Assembly: GCA_019648995.1 (NCBI GenBank)
Contig: BLXT01006392.1
Span: forward strand, 1,832,587-1,857,431
Source: Plakobranchus ocellatus
Taxonomy: Eukaryota > Mollusca > Gastropoda > Plakobranchidae
Length of the DNA stretch: 24,845 bases
Reading direction: 5' to 3'
The position numbers were made by a program, and so were the translations under genes. This document shows positions 1-10,480 of the stretch, one piece after another. Within the stretch, counting starts at the first letter, position 1; each line of letters starts with the position of its first letter. The notes under the pieces were generated by a model. That model saw only the letters and a program-made list of their open reading frames with translations. It made no database searches and had not been told where the DNA came from.

Positions 1-3000
1 TCTGATCATACATTATGGAAAAACTTTAGAGTCAATAAAAAATCATAAAGGACGAATCAATCTGTGCAATAATAAATCTAATTTCTAGAGCTGTTAATTT
101 TCTATTCAGTCTGACTTTTTTTATATAGATCTAATAGAAACACCTCAGTAGCCTTGACCGTGCAACAGTTAGTAGTGGCTAGCGTCACTATTCAAGTTCG
201 GAAAAAAACCTAAAAATAGTATTGTGCAACAAGGGTGTACCATACAGCTTATCTAAATTAGCATTTGATGAATACATGCAACGGCAAGCATTCTTATATT
301 TCTTGCATTACCAGTATAAAAACTGTCTATTTAAAATGGGGTTAGTAACACGTAAGTCATTTTAACTCTTTGAGATCACAGTTGATTCAAAATGTTTCTA
401 TTGTCAAGTAGACTTGATAAAATGGAAAAAAGAATAGGTTGAAAAAGTCACTGCCTGCAAGCAAATAAAAAAAGGTAGAGATAGAAATACTTTTGAAGCA
501 GTGGATGGGGGGAAGTGGAAGTAAAGTGTTTTGAGGAGATTACATGAAAGAACCTTATTTTGGTGCTATCAAGCCATTGCTACAGCTCAGTTACAAGCTG
601 CTATAGCCAGATGAAATGTAGTATTTCTATAGTGTTGAAACTTTGACAGATATTGTTCGTATAGTCTGCATTTAGCTGAAGCTCAGTGTGTGACTCTCAT
701 GATTTTTTCTTTGGAAGATATAAAGTCTGTCCATTAAAAAGTGATCTCAGACCTTTTCTTTTAAACCTCCTTCAGGTTAGGGCCATGGTGGAAAGCTCAA
801 ACTTGAACTAACAATAGTAAATTAAAAATGTGCAAAAAAAAAAAAACCCAAAAAAACTCAACCGAATCACTCTTGGATTTTTTTACAAATGAAAATAGAA
901 AAACAAGTTTAACTTATAGAAACTACCACAAATCTATATTTGTTAAGATTATAGAAATATTTAACTGCTTAAGTTTAACTTGCATGCATGTGATTATTGT
1001 GTTATTCAGTAAAATCTAAAAAAAAGCAAATTTGCAATCAAACTAGTATATAAGCTTAAAAAAAAAAAGCTTCATATTCATTCTTTGCAAGGCTAAGAGC
1101 AAGGAGAGCTTAGCCTTTCCTTTTCTTTTTAGAAGACTGGTCTGATTATTCGTGTCAGGGTGATAACATTTTTTATTCTAAGCTTTATGGTTTTTGAGTT
1201 TTAAAAAACCATTTATAATATAAGTAAAGTTAAATTGAAGTTGTATAATTTGTGCACCACCCTTTATGCATATATATGGCTTAAAAGAGACTTTTTTCTG
1301 TAAAAAATAATGGTCTCTTAAAAATCACTATTTGAGGTAAAATATCACTGATTAGTTTCTTAGTTATTTGTTTGAATATTGGAATGACACTTGGCTCCTA
1401 GTGGGAAAAAGACATGGTAAATCTAATAGCACCATAAAAAATGTCCTAACCCCCTTACTTTTCCAGCAATTTTTAATATATATATATATATGATTTGTAG
1501 AAGCAAAACACAATCACAAAATTTCCCTTATTTTTGCATATCATGTTTTTATTAATGTTTATATTCAAATTCAAAATGTAGGTAAAGTATTAAGCACACT
1601 AAAAGCAGTATAATAAAAAAAAATAAGAGTGAAAGTAAAGACATTTTTGAGAAAAATGAAAAAAACATTATCCATTTCATATTCCGAATAATTTCATGTT
1701 TTCTTGAGCTTTGATTTTTTAAATGGAAGTATCTGACTTGAGTGGGATGTAAATGAGGGGTATGAACGATTTTCTGTTTGAGTAGCCAAGTAAGCAAATC
1801 CACTAGTTGTTGGAACAATTTCTTGCAAGGAAGACATAGAAATTTACATCTGTGTTTTGCCATTCCTCTCCTCTCAATTTAATAGCCTTTTGTAACTCTC
1901 ACAACTTTTTATTCCAAAACTGCGAGGATAGGTCAGTCCCAGTTATATACAAGTTATACATATAATTATAACCGCTAAAGCTGACAGGTTTGGTTTGGTT
2001 TTAGTTTACAACAGGATAATCTCAGGTTTTCAGGCCTTCCGTCAAGCCAGGGCATCAGTGGCAAGGCTCAATTTCTCAACAGAAGGGTCCCCGCAGATCC
2101 CAGGGCCAATTTGCTACCATATGTACCACCAACACCCTCAAAGCTGACGGACTTTGTTGGAATCTTCATAAATGTACATATACCTTGGCTGTGAGTGATA
2201 TTATAATGTTAGGCTATCCATACTTTTCATGAAGCCTTGGAGCATAAAAACGAACAGGGCAGGTTAACAGGTTAAAGAGGAGACAAAGGCAAAGCAAATA
2301 TAGATCTATGAAGTTAAAGGCATATCATAAAGTTATGTTTTAAAACAAAATTTTCCCTCAATAGTCCAATTTAAACGTCTGTATGACGAGTGTGTAACAA
2401 ATAATTGAAGGTCAAAGAGGAAGTGGTGGATAAATAAGAAAAAATACTGGATAACATCCAGAACTCAATAACTCACAGCAAATTTGCGTAAACTTGGTTG
2501 ATATCATACAGGATCAGTAAGTCTAAAAATCAGAATCTATTAGGCCTCACTCATTTAACATGAACATTAGATTTAAATATTCTTTAGAACAACTGTCACG
2601 CTAAGCCTACATTTTTTGCAAAAAATTGAATACATGACAGTGCCAAATACATTTTTAAACATAAATCCAAAGGCCCCATTCTGACCTATTACCCCATCAT
2701 ATCAATAAACAAATATGGTTGTGAGCTTGGATTAGGCTGTACCATGAGGACGGCACTGATAATGCACTGTCGCCTTTGTGCTGCAGACATGCAGTGTCTG
2801 ATTCTTACTAAGTTACCAATAAAATCACACCTTGCAGTCATGCACTGCTAATGTGCTGGCTGTAGTGAGGCAAGGCCTTGCAAACCAGTCCGGGCTTATG
2901 GCCAGTGCTATGTGATCAAAATTTAAGTCAAGTTAGACACATATGTTTTTGCATGTGCAAAAAGTACTTTACACAGCTTCCTGAAATTTAGAAGATCAAA

Positions 3001-3267
3001 GAAGAAACAACAATCTCTCTCCTTGTCAAAGGACAGCTGGATCCTCCAAGTAATAAACGTTTTCAGCTGTTTTTACAGAGATAGAAACTTGCAGTTTTAC
3101 ACATGGTTAGATTGACAGTTTCTGATTGGTGACCGAATTTCATTCAGATCCAACCAAAAACATTCTCTTGAATCATTACAATGCTGGTCACACTTTGAGC
3201 CAAAATAGAGGCCTTTTTCTGACCCAGTATGGTGTCTCGCAATGACGGACAATGAGCATTGCCATAC
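1..3267. other. Intron of the ABCA5-like gene; no gene seen
   Basis: AT-rich sequence downstream of exon e on the gene's strand. It holds A/T homopolymer runs, a short TA microsatellite at 1475-1491 and a small hairpin at 1089-1117 (9-bp arms AAGGCTAAG/CTTAGCCTT). Two stretches of more balanced base composition (about 2030-2260 and 2690-2900) could be old repeat fragments, but I recognise no family. Short open frames here have low-complexity translations. No Walker B exon was found. Confidence 0.6.
1475..1491. repeat. Short (TA)n microsatellite
   Basis: An uninterrupted TA dinucleotide run lies within intronic sequence. Nothing suggests function. Confidence 0.8.
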
Positions 3268-3343
3268 CTTTCTTTTGGTGCCTCCTGAAAGATTCATGGC
3301 AAATTTTTTCCGATGTTGTCCTATTTTCAAACTGTTAATGTAA
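3268..3343 (-). CDS. ABCA5-like ABC transporter, exon e (ABC signature motif)
   Basis: This is a 76-nt exon: one base completing a split Phe codon, then 25 codons. A strong acceptor (TTTTTTGTTTTTCAG) lies above 3343 and a donor GTATGG below 3268. It reads YINSLKIGQHRKKFAMNLSGGTKRK; the LSGGTKRK is the ABC signature (C-loop) that completes the composite ATP site. The exon ends in phase 0. The next exon should carry the GNP...LLDEPS Walker B segment. I looked for its reverse complement between 1 and 3267 and did not find it, so it most likely lies outside the window. Confidence 0.92.
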
Positions 3344-4057
3344 CTGAAAAACAAAAAATGAAATCAGAAAGTGAAATATTGGATATAAGTAAATATTATA
3401 ACATTGAAATAAAGGTTATGATGATACGGTTACAATTATATTATACAAGATGCATTGAGGAAGAAATTGTTGGAATCACATTCCCTTTGCCTGTCTCTGT
3501 GCTGTTACTACTGTCTGCCTATTTTGCTGCCTCCTCGTTTCTTAACTTTCCCATCCAATTTTGTCTTTATTCCACCTATTGCCTTAAACCTTATCTATTC
3601 ACTTTTAGTCTTTCTTACCTAAAGCAAGGAAACAAAAAAAAAAACATAAGTCACCCAAAAAAGAAAAAATTCAGTCTAACAATACTCACTGCAAAATAAC
3701 AAAAGAGAGCAAAGTTAGCTAGGAGAAAAGAAGCAATGCCCTTGACTGAAGTCAAAACTTGTTTTACTCTTTGGTTTTGATGACACATTTCTTAGGGAGA
3801 TTCTTAAACTGTTTTAGAATTCCTAAAAAGTTTGAAATGGAGCTACTTAATGAGTAATCTAATTCATTTAACACATTACAAATAGGCTACATGGTGCCAT
3901 AAATGTGATTGAATTATTTTTTGATGTATTCGTTTTCTTTACGTTTATTATAAAACTGGTCAGCAAATATCAAACAAGCATAAAAATAAACTATATTTAA
4001 TTGCTTGCTACATATAAGAAAAAAATAAATTTGTAGGTGTGAATTGGGTAAACCCAC
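3344..4057. other. Intron between exons e and d
   Basis: This 714-bp intron runs from donor GTGGGT (4057) to acceptor TTTTTCAG (3344) on the minus strand. It is AT-rich and has no recognisable repeat. A plus-strand open frame across it has no domain signature and overlaps the exon antisense, so it is taken as chance. Confidence 0.8.
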
Positions 4058-4230
4058 AAATCAATGACTTCCTCCAACTGGCTGGGGTGAACTCCCTTGA
4101 CTGCAGCAAAGCAACGCACATGCTCCTCCAAGGTGATAGTTTCCCAGAGAGCATCATGTTGGGGACAGTAGCCAAGCATTTCTAGCACAGACAGAGTGTT
4201 GGCCCGTACATTGTGCCCAGACACTACAAC
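4058..4230 (-). CDS. ABCA5-like ABC transporter, exon d (NBD2 Q-loop region)
   Basis: The exon is 173 nt: 57 codons plus two bases. Acceptor CCTAG lies above 4230 and donor GTGGGT below 4058. It starts VVVSGHNVRA and contains the Q-loop motif LGYCPQHDALWETITLEEHV, then CFAAVKGV and LEEVID. The GYCPQ...LW...T..EH pattern with AVKG after it is characteristic of ABCA NBD2, and LW with AVKG points to the ABCA5-like branch. The last two bases (TT) plus the first base of exon e form one Phe codon. That gives EVID-F-YINSLKIGQH with the same spacing that I recall for ABCA5 proteins, which fixes this donor. The open reading frame runs past the exon into the intron; those residues are not coding. Confidence 0.93.
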
Positions 4231-5481
4231 CTAGGTTAAGTTTGAGAGATAATGAGCAACTTAGGGAATATGGTGAGAATTGTGATATCTAGACACATTT
4301 TTCTTGCATCCATGGCCATCCTTTTTAAAAGTTTGAAATCTCTTTTTAAGACAGCCCAAAATCGTGCTGGATGGTGTAATGTTTGCCTAGTTTTCATACA
4401 AGATTTTGGTATCAGACACCACAGACATGAATAAAAGCCTTGAGCATCAGATAGACTATATGATTAAATTCGAAAATCATAATCTCCAAACAAAAAAGGA
4501 ACATTTCTTCCCACTCTATTCTAAATTTCTCAGCTCATCGAGCTGACGTTGCAGAATAGACACACAGATTTACATATTCTGTTAGGCATTGTACTGAAAC
4601 ATCACAGAATGCAAGAGGAAGCTGCTCATCAAATAGACATACAGATTATTAAATAGCGCAAAACAGAGTAAATCTCATTCCTTGCTTTTATTTGATATTC
4701 ATAAACTATTTTAACCCCACAATAATTCATATTATAATAATTCACAACTAAACTTTTATTGATAGCGCTTTCCCTCAGTGTAAAAAACCAAGATTTATTT
4801 CTAACTTCCCATGTATATAAAACTTTTAGTACGGTCTCTTTTACTTTTTTGCAGCCTTGTATGGACTGTGGTATTTTAATACAAAATAAGCCCAGTGGTA
4901 AGATATAGGACAAGGTACAATTCAATGCTGTATTGTGCAAATACTTATCTGCATGACCCATCAAATTCATATAATTCTGAATTGAAAAAAATCTCACAGA
5001 TGCGATTGAGTGAGTTGTAAACTTAAAACTGTCTCTAAACAATGGTTTATGTTTAAACAAATTCATAGGGCGCAAACATATTTAAATTTATGATTAAAAG
5101 AGGTGATGAGAAAGAAAAAGTACATAATGAGACCTTTCTTAAAGTTACTATATCTCCCTTATATATTACCCACACTATCGTAATGTTGATGGTGATTCTG
5201 TCCTATGATCTTCTAAATTTTTACGTAGAAAAAACATTTGTCGATATTAAATGTAATATTTTCTGAAGAACATAAAAACCTTAAATAGTCAAACTTTTGT
5301 TGCACACTTCACTAGACCTGCTTGCAGGTCTTTGACCCCATGACTTTTCTGCATCACAGGGGAAAAAAAAGGCCAATGGGGAGGGACATTAGAGAATCTT
5401 AAATGCCACAGCTAACAGCTGTATTAATATCCTAAGAACAGAGAAAAAACTTCATTTTCTATCATTAGCCTTCATACAAAC
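4231..5481. other. Intron between exons d and c
   Basis: This intron of about 1.25 kb runs from donor GTTTGT to acceptor CCTAG on the minus strand. It includes a 148-codon minus-strand open frame (4629-5075) whose translation shows no recognisable domain, and which lies between proven exons in the same gene. I see no mobile element here. Confidence 0.75.
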
Positions 5482-5709
5482 CTTGCCGCTAGTTGGTGCT
5501 GTTTCAGCTATTATCATGTTGAGAGCTGTGCTCTTTCCTGCCCCATTTGGTCCCAATAATCCCAGAACTTCTCCATGGTATACACCGATAGACAAATTTC
5601 TCACAGCAACTTTAGTCTTCTCCAGCTCTGGCTTGCGCTTCTTGCAAGGGCCACTCTCTCCCACTCTTTTGGTAAATGTCTTACGCAGCTGCTTGGTGAA
5701 AGCTACAGC
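5482..5709 (-). CDS. ABCA5-like ABC transporter, exon c (NBD2 start, Walker A)
   Basis: This is a 76-codon exon in phase 0-0, with acceptor CAG at 5712-5710 and donor GTTTGT below 5482. It begins the second nucleotide-binding domain: FTKQLRKTF, a basic insert ([10 protein letters not shown]), [20 protein letters not shown], then Walker A (GPNGAGKST, binding the ATP phosphates), and TAPTSGK at the end. The lysine-rich insert before the first core strand resembles ABCA5-type proteins more than ABCA1-type proteins. It lies about 6.8 kb downstream of exon b; that intron carries at least four transposable elements. The exon is intact and all Walker A residues are present. Confidence 0.95.
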
Positions 5710-6005
5710 CTGCCAATGGAAAGGCATACAGTCAAAGATTAGAAAGCTTAAGCAATTCCCTTGGACAGGTCTGAAGATAAATTAATCATGATCCATCTGA
5801 TCTCAAGACTTTTCTTGAAAAATAACAATGTAAGTCAACGGTCATAAGTTTCTCAATTTGAGAGAAGGATATTACTTGGCTCAAAATTCTTGAATGGGCT
5901 ATCCAACAGAGTGAAAAATTGCTGTAGCAAGGCATGGGGATATTTTCTAAAACACAAATCTCAGTCATTGTACAACACAGATCTCTCTGAACCATAATTT
6001 AAAGT
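5710..6005. other. Start of the 6.8-kb intron; no feature seen
   Basis: Unique-looking AT-rich intron sequence lies between exon c and the tail of a SINE. No coding or repeat signal is recognised. Confidence 0.5.
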
Positions 6006-6255
6006 AGTAAGAAACTGTTAGGGAGCTAGGTAGCAGGGATTCCTCAGAGAATAAACCCCCCTCACAGCAAATGTTTCGGCCCTGTAACTCCTGACACTCT
6101 AAGCAGGCCTGGCCACATCTAGGTCATGACTCCCAGATGCCTCCCTGCTACCAACTTCTTTTTCGTCCTGCTTTTCGTTGCTTGCCAGGGATTCGAACCC
6201 TGGTACATCTGGTTACAAATCCGGCGTCTAACCATTTCGGCCAACTGGATGCCCT
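6005..6255 (-). mobile_element. tRNA-derived SINE (minus)
   Basis: On the minus strand the head reads like a tRNA. There is an A-box-like element (TGGCCGAAATGG, plus 6232-6243), an anticodon-like loop with TGT suggesting a tRNA-Thr ancestor, and a perfect B box (GGTTCGAATCC, plus 6189-6199) inside a 16-bp T-arm. The anticodon stem no longer pairs, and roughly 170 bp of unrelated body follows, so this is a SINE and not a tRNA gene. RNA polymerase III would start near 6255. The 3' limit near 6005 is estimated. The head begins about 15 nt after the stop of the LINE fragment on the same strand. Confidence 0.7.
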
Positions 6256-6269
6256 GTCATAAGGGATTT

Positions 6270-7190
6270 TTAATCCTTATGAAGCAACCTTTCATTCCTT
6301 CTGCTCTATATCCAGCAAGACCTGTTCTCAGCTGTTTCGGCTAGTAGCCTTAGGGCTTTTTTTTCTCCTATTGCCACATATGGAGAGTTTGCTTAGAAGA
6401 CCATAGGCTGAAGAACCCATAAATCATCTGGCGCCAATCTCTACTGGCATTACCTTAGCTTCATAGCCATATTTTTTTAGTTCTTTTGTCAAGTCCAGGT
6501 ATTTATTTTCCTTGAAGGCATGGGCTTCTTTCAATTCTGCTTTCATAGGGGACAGTTAGTTCCACCATGATAATTTGTTGTGTTGAAGCAGAATGGATCA
6601 CGACGTCAGCCCTTAGTACTGTTTTTCTGATAACATCAGGGTGTCTTTCCCAATCAGGGAGGTCTGCTGAAACCACCTAATTGTCGCAGCCGTCGAGCAG
6701 ACCTTTTCCATCGGTGTTTATTATGATCGACCCTCCGTACCATTTTTTGACTCCACCTTCTGTGGTGAATACTGTTGAGCTTTTTGAAGAGAGGTGGATT
6801 TCCCCTTTAGCTGTGCTTATGACCGTGGCAAGTTGTTGAAGTGCTCTGTTATGCCTCCACGTGTATCGCCCTTGTGAGAGCGCTATTTTGCACGAGCTCA
6901 GTACATGCTCTGTAGTTTGCCTACCTTGGCACAGTGGGCATGTAGGGCTATCTTTCTTTCCCCATCGCACCAGATTTGCATTTGAGGGTAGGAGATCATA
7001 GACGGACCTGATGAGGAAGCTTATTCTCAGAGGCGCCATGAGCCAGATATCATTCCATGTTAGGGCAGTATGGCAGTGTCCCAATTTGTCCACTGACCTT
7101 GCTGAGGCTGCTGGACCGCCTTCTGTACTCGTGTAAAATCTTCCTTATTCCTGATCTCATCTATGATCATGTCCCTTTTTTCCTTCCCTT
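6270..7190 (-). pseudogene. 5'-truncated LINE, C-terminal RT/zinc-knuckle/RLE-like fragment
   Basis: Minus-strand remnant of a non-LTR retrotransposon protein. In order it shows: a charged linker (about 7190-7100, in another frame); LRISFLIRSVYDLLPSNANL; a CCHC knuckle CPLCQGRQTTEHVLSSC (C-x2-C-x8-H-x4-C); RYTWRHNRAL; then DGC...VVSADLP and DVVIHSASTQQIIMVELTVP. The last segment resembles a PD-(D/E)xK restriction-like endonuclease core (acidic residue, then E-L-T-V-P), although the Pro of the PD position reads Ala. The frame ends ETAENRSCWI*SRRNERLLHKD with a stop at 6272-6270. At least two frameshifts and in-frame stops make it inactive. The RT catalytic domain is missing, as expected for a 5'-truncated LINE copy. 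Clade (R4/R2-like RLE group) is inferred. Confidence 0.75.
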
Positions 7191-7284
7191 CTGAATATAA
7201 CCATAATATATGATATCTCAATTGAAAAAATAGGCTCTCAAAATGTTAAATAATTCAGGAATAAAATCAACTACACCATAAATA

Positions 7285-7545
7285 GGAGGAGCGGTAGCTC
7301 ACATATTGTAAAGCAATCGGCTACCAAGTCAAAGGTCCAGGGTTAGAATCCCAATCCCGGCCAAGTCAGTTTTTCAATGCTCTTCTGTGTCCACTCAGCA
7401 CTGAATGGGAAGTTAGGTCTCATAAGACCTGGCGATAGTAAAGGCGGCAAGGAAAGCAATGGCAAACTACCTCATAATGCTGTATGTCAAGAACAATCAG
7501 GACCCTACTCCTGGTTCCCCAATGCTTGGACTAAGCATGGGTCCT
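7285..7545 (+). mobile_element. tRNA-derived SINE (plus)
   Basis: The head at about 7287-7362 has an A box (GGTAGCTCACATATTG, near 7293) and a B-box-like GGTTAGAATCC (7341-7351), one base off the consensus GGTTCGAATCC. A body of about 180 bp follows, including the stretch around 7435-7475 that reads GGCAAGGAAAGCAATGGC. It is a different family from the minus-strand SINE at 6005-6255. No clear poly-A tail or target duplication was seen. Both ends are approximate. Confidence 0.65.
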
Positions 7546-7850
7546 ACTTTACTTTTTACACTATAAACATTATTCATGGACAAAACATCATCTATATGCT
7601 AGATGAATATTTACCCTTTTATTCTGTTTCGCTTATACCATTTTTTCTCGAGATTTTTATAGATGTGATAAAGACTTTAAGTAAAACAGTATCACAATGT
7701 TTCATTATCGTCTAATTTCTTTTAAAAGTTAGTTCATTTGCAATCTCGAGTCTTTCTAGCAGTTGTCATATATTTGATCTTGTCCATGTATGAAGTTAGG
7801 TATATACACATCTACTAAAAAGATATACAATGTAAAATATAAATTTTGCA

Positions 7851-7855
7851 TATAT
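7851..7855. repeat. Target-site duplication TATAT, left
   Basis: TATAT lies immediately before the 5' LTR and is repeated exactly at 11181-11185 after the 3' LTR. A five-base duplication is normal for Ty3/gypsy integrases, and it proves one insertion event. Confidence 0.9.
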
Positions 7856-8027
7856 TGTCATAGTATGTAATAAAGCCACTACCAGCCAGCCTTCTCACTG
7901 ACAAGCTCTAGCTTGTTAACTGCACAGTCAAACTCTCTCTTGTATGATTACATCCGAGCCTTGGTCGTGTTTTTTTTTACTAGCTCTCGGGAAAGTTGTT
8001 AAATAACATACCGACAGGGTTATAATA
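7856..8027 (+). repeat. 5' LTR
   Basis: Starts TGTCATAGTATGTAATAAAG and ends ...GGGTTATAATA, where the expected terminal CA has become TA. It aligns end to end with 11006-11180 with many substitutions and small gaps, so the insertion is not recent. Confidence 0.9.
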
Positions 8028-8040
8028 TGGTGTCAGAAAT
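8028..8040 (+). promoter_or_regulatory. Primer-binding site
   Basis: TGGTGTCAGAAAT starts directly after the 5' LTR. The TGG start pairs with the CCA end of a tRNA. TGGTGTCAGAA is a sequence I associate with tRNA-Leu primers in gypsy elements, but the tRNA identity is not certain. Confidence 0.75.
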
Positions 8041-8214
8041 TACCAAGTCATTTATTAAGACCAAGCAAGTTTTTTTACTTTGTAGAAAAGTAGACATAAA
8101 GAGCTACATATGTGTATTAAAAATAGATCAACAGTGGTGATCTAGTAAACTACGTAAACACGTGCTCGCGTCTTTTTGCTACCAAAGGATAATAATTCAA
8201 GTTTTGATATAGAC

Positions 8215-8401
8215 ATCAAGAAACCAGTATTACTTCCCTTGGAATTGCTTCATTGCAAATATCCCAAAAAGGCTTATATTTGCAGCACCTCCTTGAGTTC
8301 TTTATTGTAGAAGAAGAGCATCTAACGCCAATATTAGGCTACAGATAAGCCAAGAAATTAGAACTTATAAAAACCATGCCAGTGCCAATAAAGTATTTGA
8401 T
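8215..8401 (+). pseudogene. Ty3/gypsy protease C-terminal remnant
   Basis: Read across frames, this stretch gives a protease end with VEEEHLTPILGYR followed by an LELIKTMPVP-type linker into RT. The PxLG motif after an acidic run is the usual C-terminal part of gypsy proteases. The catalytic DTG region and all of gag are absent: only about 190 bp of unassigned sequence separates this from the primer-binding site. Stops and frameshifts are present. Confidence 0.55.
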
Positions 8402-8580
8402 GGACTTGGATGTTTGAAAGAACCATACAAAATCCAAACTGATAGAAAGGTCAAACCAGTCATATTCCCGCCTAGAAAGATTCCAGTGGCAATACAACAA
8501 AAAAAACTGAAAGACGAACATAAATACATGGAACGCAAAGGTGTGATAAGGAAAGTTCATGTTCCAACTGAATGTGTAAA
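8402..8580 (+). pseudogene. Reverse transcriptase N-terminal (fingers) fragment
   Basis: Reads GLGCLKEPYKIQTD, PVIFPPRKIPVA, then ERKGVIRKVHVPTECVN. This is the standard start of gypsy RT, with the PPR-x-P motif and the GVI...PT.(W)VN motif; the Trp of PT-x-WVN reads Cys. At CVN the sequence jumps directly to the post-YVDD part of RT, so roughly 140 codons including the catalytic aspartates are deleted while the open frame continues. Confidence 0.85.
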
Positions 8581-8960
8581 CGGGTTAATGATAGTTGAGG
8601 AAATCATTTTTCTTGGATACAAGCTAACCCAGGATAGAGTTCAACCAGATAAAGAGAAAGTAAAAGCCATCACGGCAATGCCACCACCAGAAGATAAAAA
8701 AAGAGTGTAAAGACTTTAAGGTACTGTGAACTATATGGCAAAATTTATACCTAACCTATCCACAACTTCAGAACCCATCAGAAAACTACTGAAAAAAGAC
8801 AAACAGTTTGTATGGGAGCATGAACAAGAACAAGCTTTTGAGGAAATAAATAACGCTCTGACATCAGAAAAAAATATTAGGATATTTTAATCCTAATGAA
8901 AAGATCAGATTGGAATGTGACAGCTCACAATTCGGATTGAAAGCAGTGGTGACAAAGGGT
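8581..8960 (+). pseudogene. Reverse transcriptase thumb/connection fragment
   Basis: After the deletion the frame reads EIIFLGYKLTQDRVQPDKEKVKAI and MPPPEDKKRV. After a stop at 8708-8710 it continues in another frame with VNYMAKFIPNLS, EPIRKLLKKDKQFVWEHEQEQAF and EINNALTS. These are the conserved FLG...G..PD..KV.AI, FLG-x-NY...FIPNLS and W...E..AF blocks of gypsy RT. Frameshifts near 8705 and 8875 and later stops show decay. Confidence 0.88.
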
Positions 8961-9285
8961 AAAACCGATCGTGTATGCATCCAGATTCCTTAGTGAAGCT
9001 AAATCAAGATGTGCACAAATTGAAAAAGAATTACTAGCAGTTGTCTTTGGGTTAAAACGATGTGAAAACCTGCCTTATGAACAACATGTCACAGTTCTTT
9101 CTGATTACAAACCTTTAGAAGCAATACTCAACAAACCCATTTGCTTATCACTTCTGCAATTGCAGAGGATGTTGATTCGCCTCCACAAGTTCAACATCAT
9201 ATTGAGCTACAAGGAAGGAAAAAATATGTTCATTAGTGACATGCTTTCCAAAGCGTACCTCAAAAAAAAAAAAAAAAGTGGATGA
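8940..9285 (+). pseudogene. RNase H domain of the gypsy element
   Basis: A 104-codon open frame (8971-9285) holds ASRFLSEAKSRCAQIEKELLAVVFGLKR, LSDYKPLEAILNKP, LQRMLIRLHKFN and GKNMFISDMLSKAYL. The matching hallmarks are A-S-R, (Y)AQIEKELLA-(I)VF with the catalytic Glu, SD-(H)KPLEAI with the catalytic Asp (His reads Tyr), LQRML and the terminal (A)DMLS. It is followed by an A-rich run (from 9262) and a stop. The second catalytic Asp upstream of 8971 lies in a disrupted frame. Confidence 0.9.
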
Positions 9286-9539
9286 CAAATAGAAAAAGAC
9301 ATCCATCTATATGTTAATCAAATCAGAGACAGCTGGAATATCAAAGATTAAAATTAAAAGAGTTAGAAGCAGAAACTTCTAGAGACATAGACCTACAGGA
9401 TCTCAATAAACAAATCTCAGAAAGTTTCCCAGCAAAAAGAAACAACCTCAGGGAAAATCTTCATGACTTTTCCCACAAACAGTGAGGAACTTTCAATACA
9501 GAGAGATTTAATCCAAAAGGTACAACAACTGTAATACCG

Positions 9540-10480
9540 AAAACCATGAGAAATGAAATGCTTCACATACTGCAGTTCTCACGCAGGAATAGAGAAAAGG
9601 AAACAAAGAGAGCAAGAAAGCATATATACTGGCCAAGAATCAACACAGACATTGAAGATTATGTGAAGGATGCTCTACCTGTCAAACATATTGCAACAGC
9701 AAACAGAAAGAACCTTTGTCGGCAGTGGAACGCAAGGCCTGGATGTTTTCACTCTCAAAGGTCATGATTACCTACTATACGTTGACTTCTACTCTAAATA
9801 CCCTGAAGTCACAAAACCTTTTAATAAACTGCGCATAGAATAATTACAGTACTTAAACCATCTTTGCTAGACTTGGTATACCGAAACAGGTAATTGCAGA
9901 CAACATGCCATTTAATAGTCAAGAACTTTCGAGTTTGCTACAGAATGGGACTTTCACCTTACAATCACTAATCCGCTATACCCTCAAGCAAACGGTCAAG
10001 TTGAGAGATTTGTCGGCATTATTAAGAATGTTATGAAAAAATTTAAAGATCCAAACATCGCAATCCTGCAATACAGAAACACCATGCTCAGCTGCTATTT
10101 AACAGAAGACTCATTAACAACAGACCAACCCTGAAGATAAACCTGAAACCTGCCATACCAGCAAAGGCGAGACAAGAGCTTGAGGAAAGGCAACAAAAGC
10201 AAAAAGTATTATGTGATCGACATTGTTTGCCAAGCCGTACAAATAAGACTTCGAGAGAGGAGACAAAGGTCAGGGTTCAGCTCAAGGACAAGTGGATTGA
10301 GGGCAGAATCTACGATAAACACCAAACTCGATCATACTGGATTAACACAGACAGTGATCAAGCTATGTACAGGCACAACATATGCTTTATCAGACATGAT
10401 AAATCACCACCTGCAGCACCAGTTCCGGGTAGTAGTGATATTTACAATCCTGTCCACTCTGACAATGACAAGATGAATCC
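9540..10480 (+). pseudogene. Integrase of the gypsy element (multiple frames)
   Basis: In order: MRNEMLHILQFS, KRARKHIYWPRINTDIEDYV (zinc-binding region, with the second CxxC lost), DVFTLKGHDYLLYVDFYSKYPEV (first catalytic Asp), ITNPLYPQANGQVERFVG (catalytic Glu in VER), ILQYRNTML, then the C-terminal module KVLCDRH, RVQLKDKWIEGRIYDKHQTRSYW and MYRHNICFIRH. These are the standard gypsy integrase landmarks. The region around the second catalytic Asp (about 9890-9905) reads ADN after frameshifting. Several stops interrupt it. The C-terminal 10227-10568 frame is open. Confidence 0.88.

Noticed and set aside
828-1019. 63-codon plus-strand open frame
   Set aside because: It starts in a poly-A run and has low-complexity Lys/Asn/Ile content typical of AT-rich non-coding DNA.
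1-3267. Walker B exon of the ABCA5-like gene
   Set aside because: No reverse complement of a D-E-P codon triplet with a GNP block upstream was found by eye; a computed splice-aware search could still overturn this.
3313-3699. 128-codon plus-strand open frame
   Set aside because: It overlaps exon e antisense and runs through AT-rich intron. It has no domain, and the serine/leucine stretch is compositionally ordinary.
4629-5075. 148-codon minus-strand open frame
   Set aside because: It lies between two proven exons of the same gene. The translation has no recognisable domain, and the flanking exons join in frame without it.
5483-5785. 100-codon plus-strand open frame
   Set aside because: It is the antisense shadow of the Walker A exon (5482-5709), which has splice sites and family motifs on the minus strand.
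6180-6253. Candidate functional tRNA gene (perfect B box)
   Set aside because: The anticodon and acceptor stems do not pair, and SINE-like body sequence follows.
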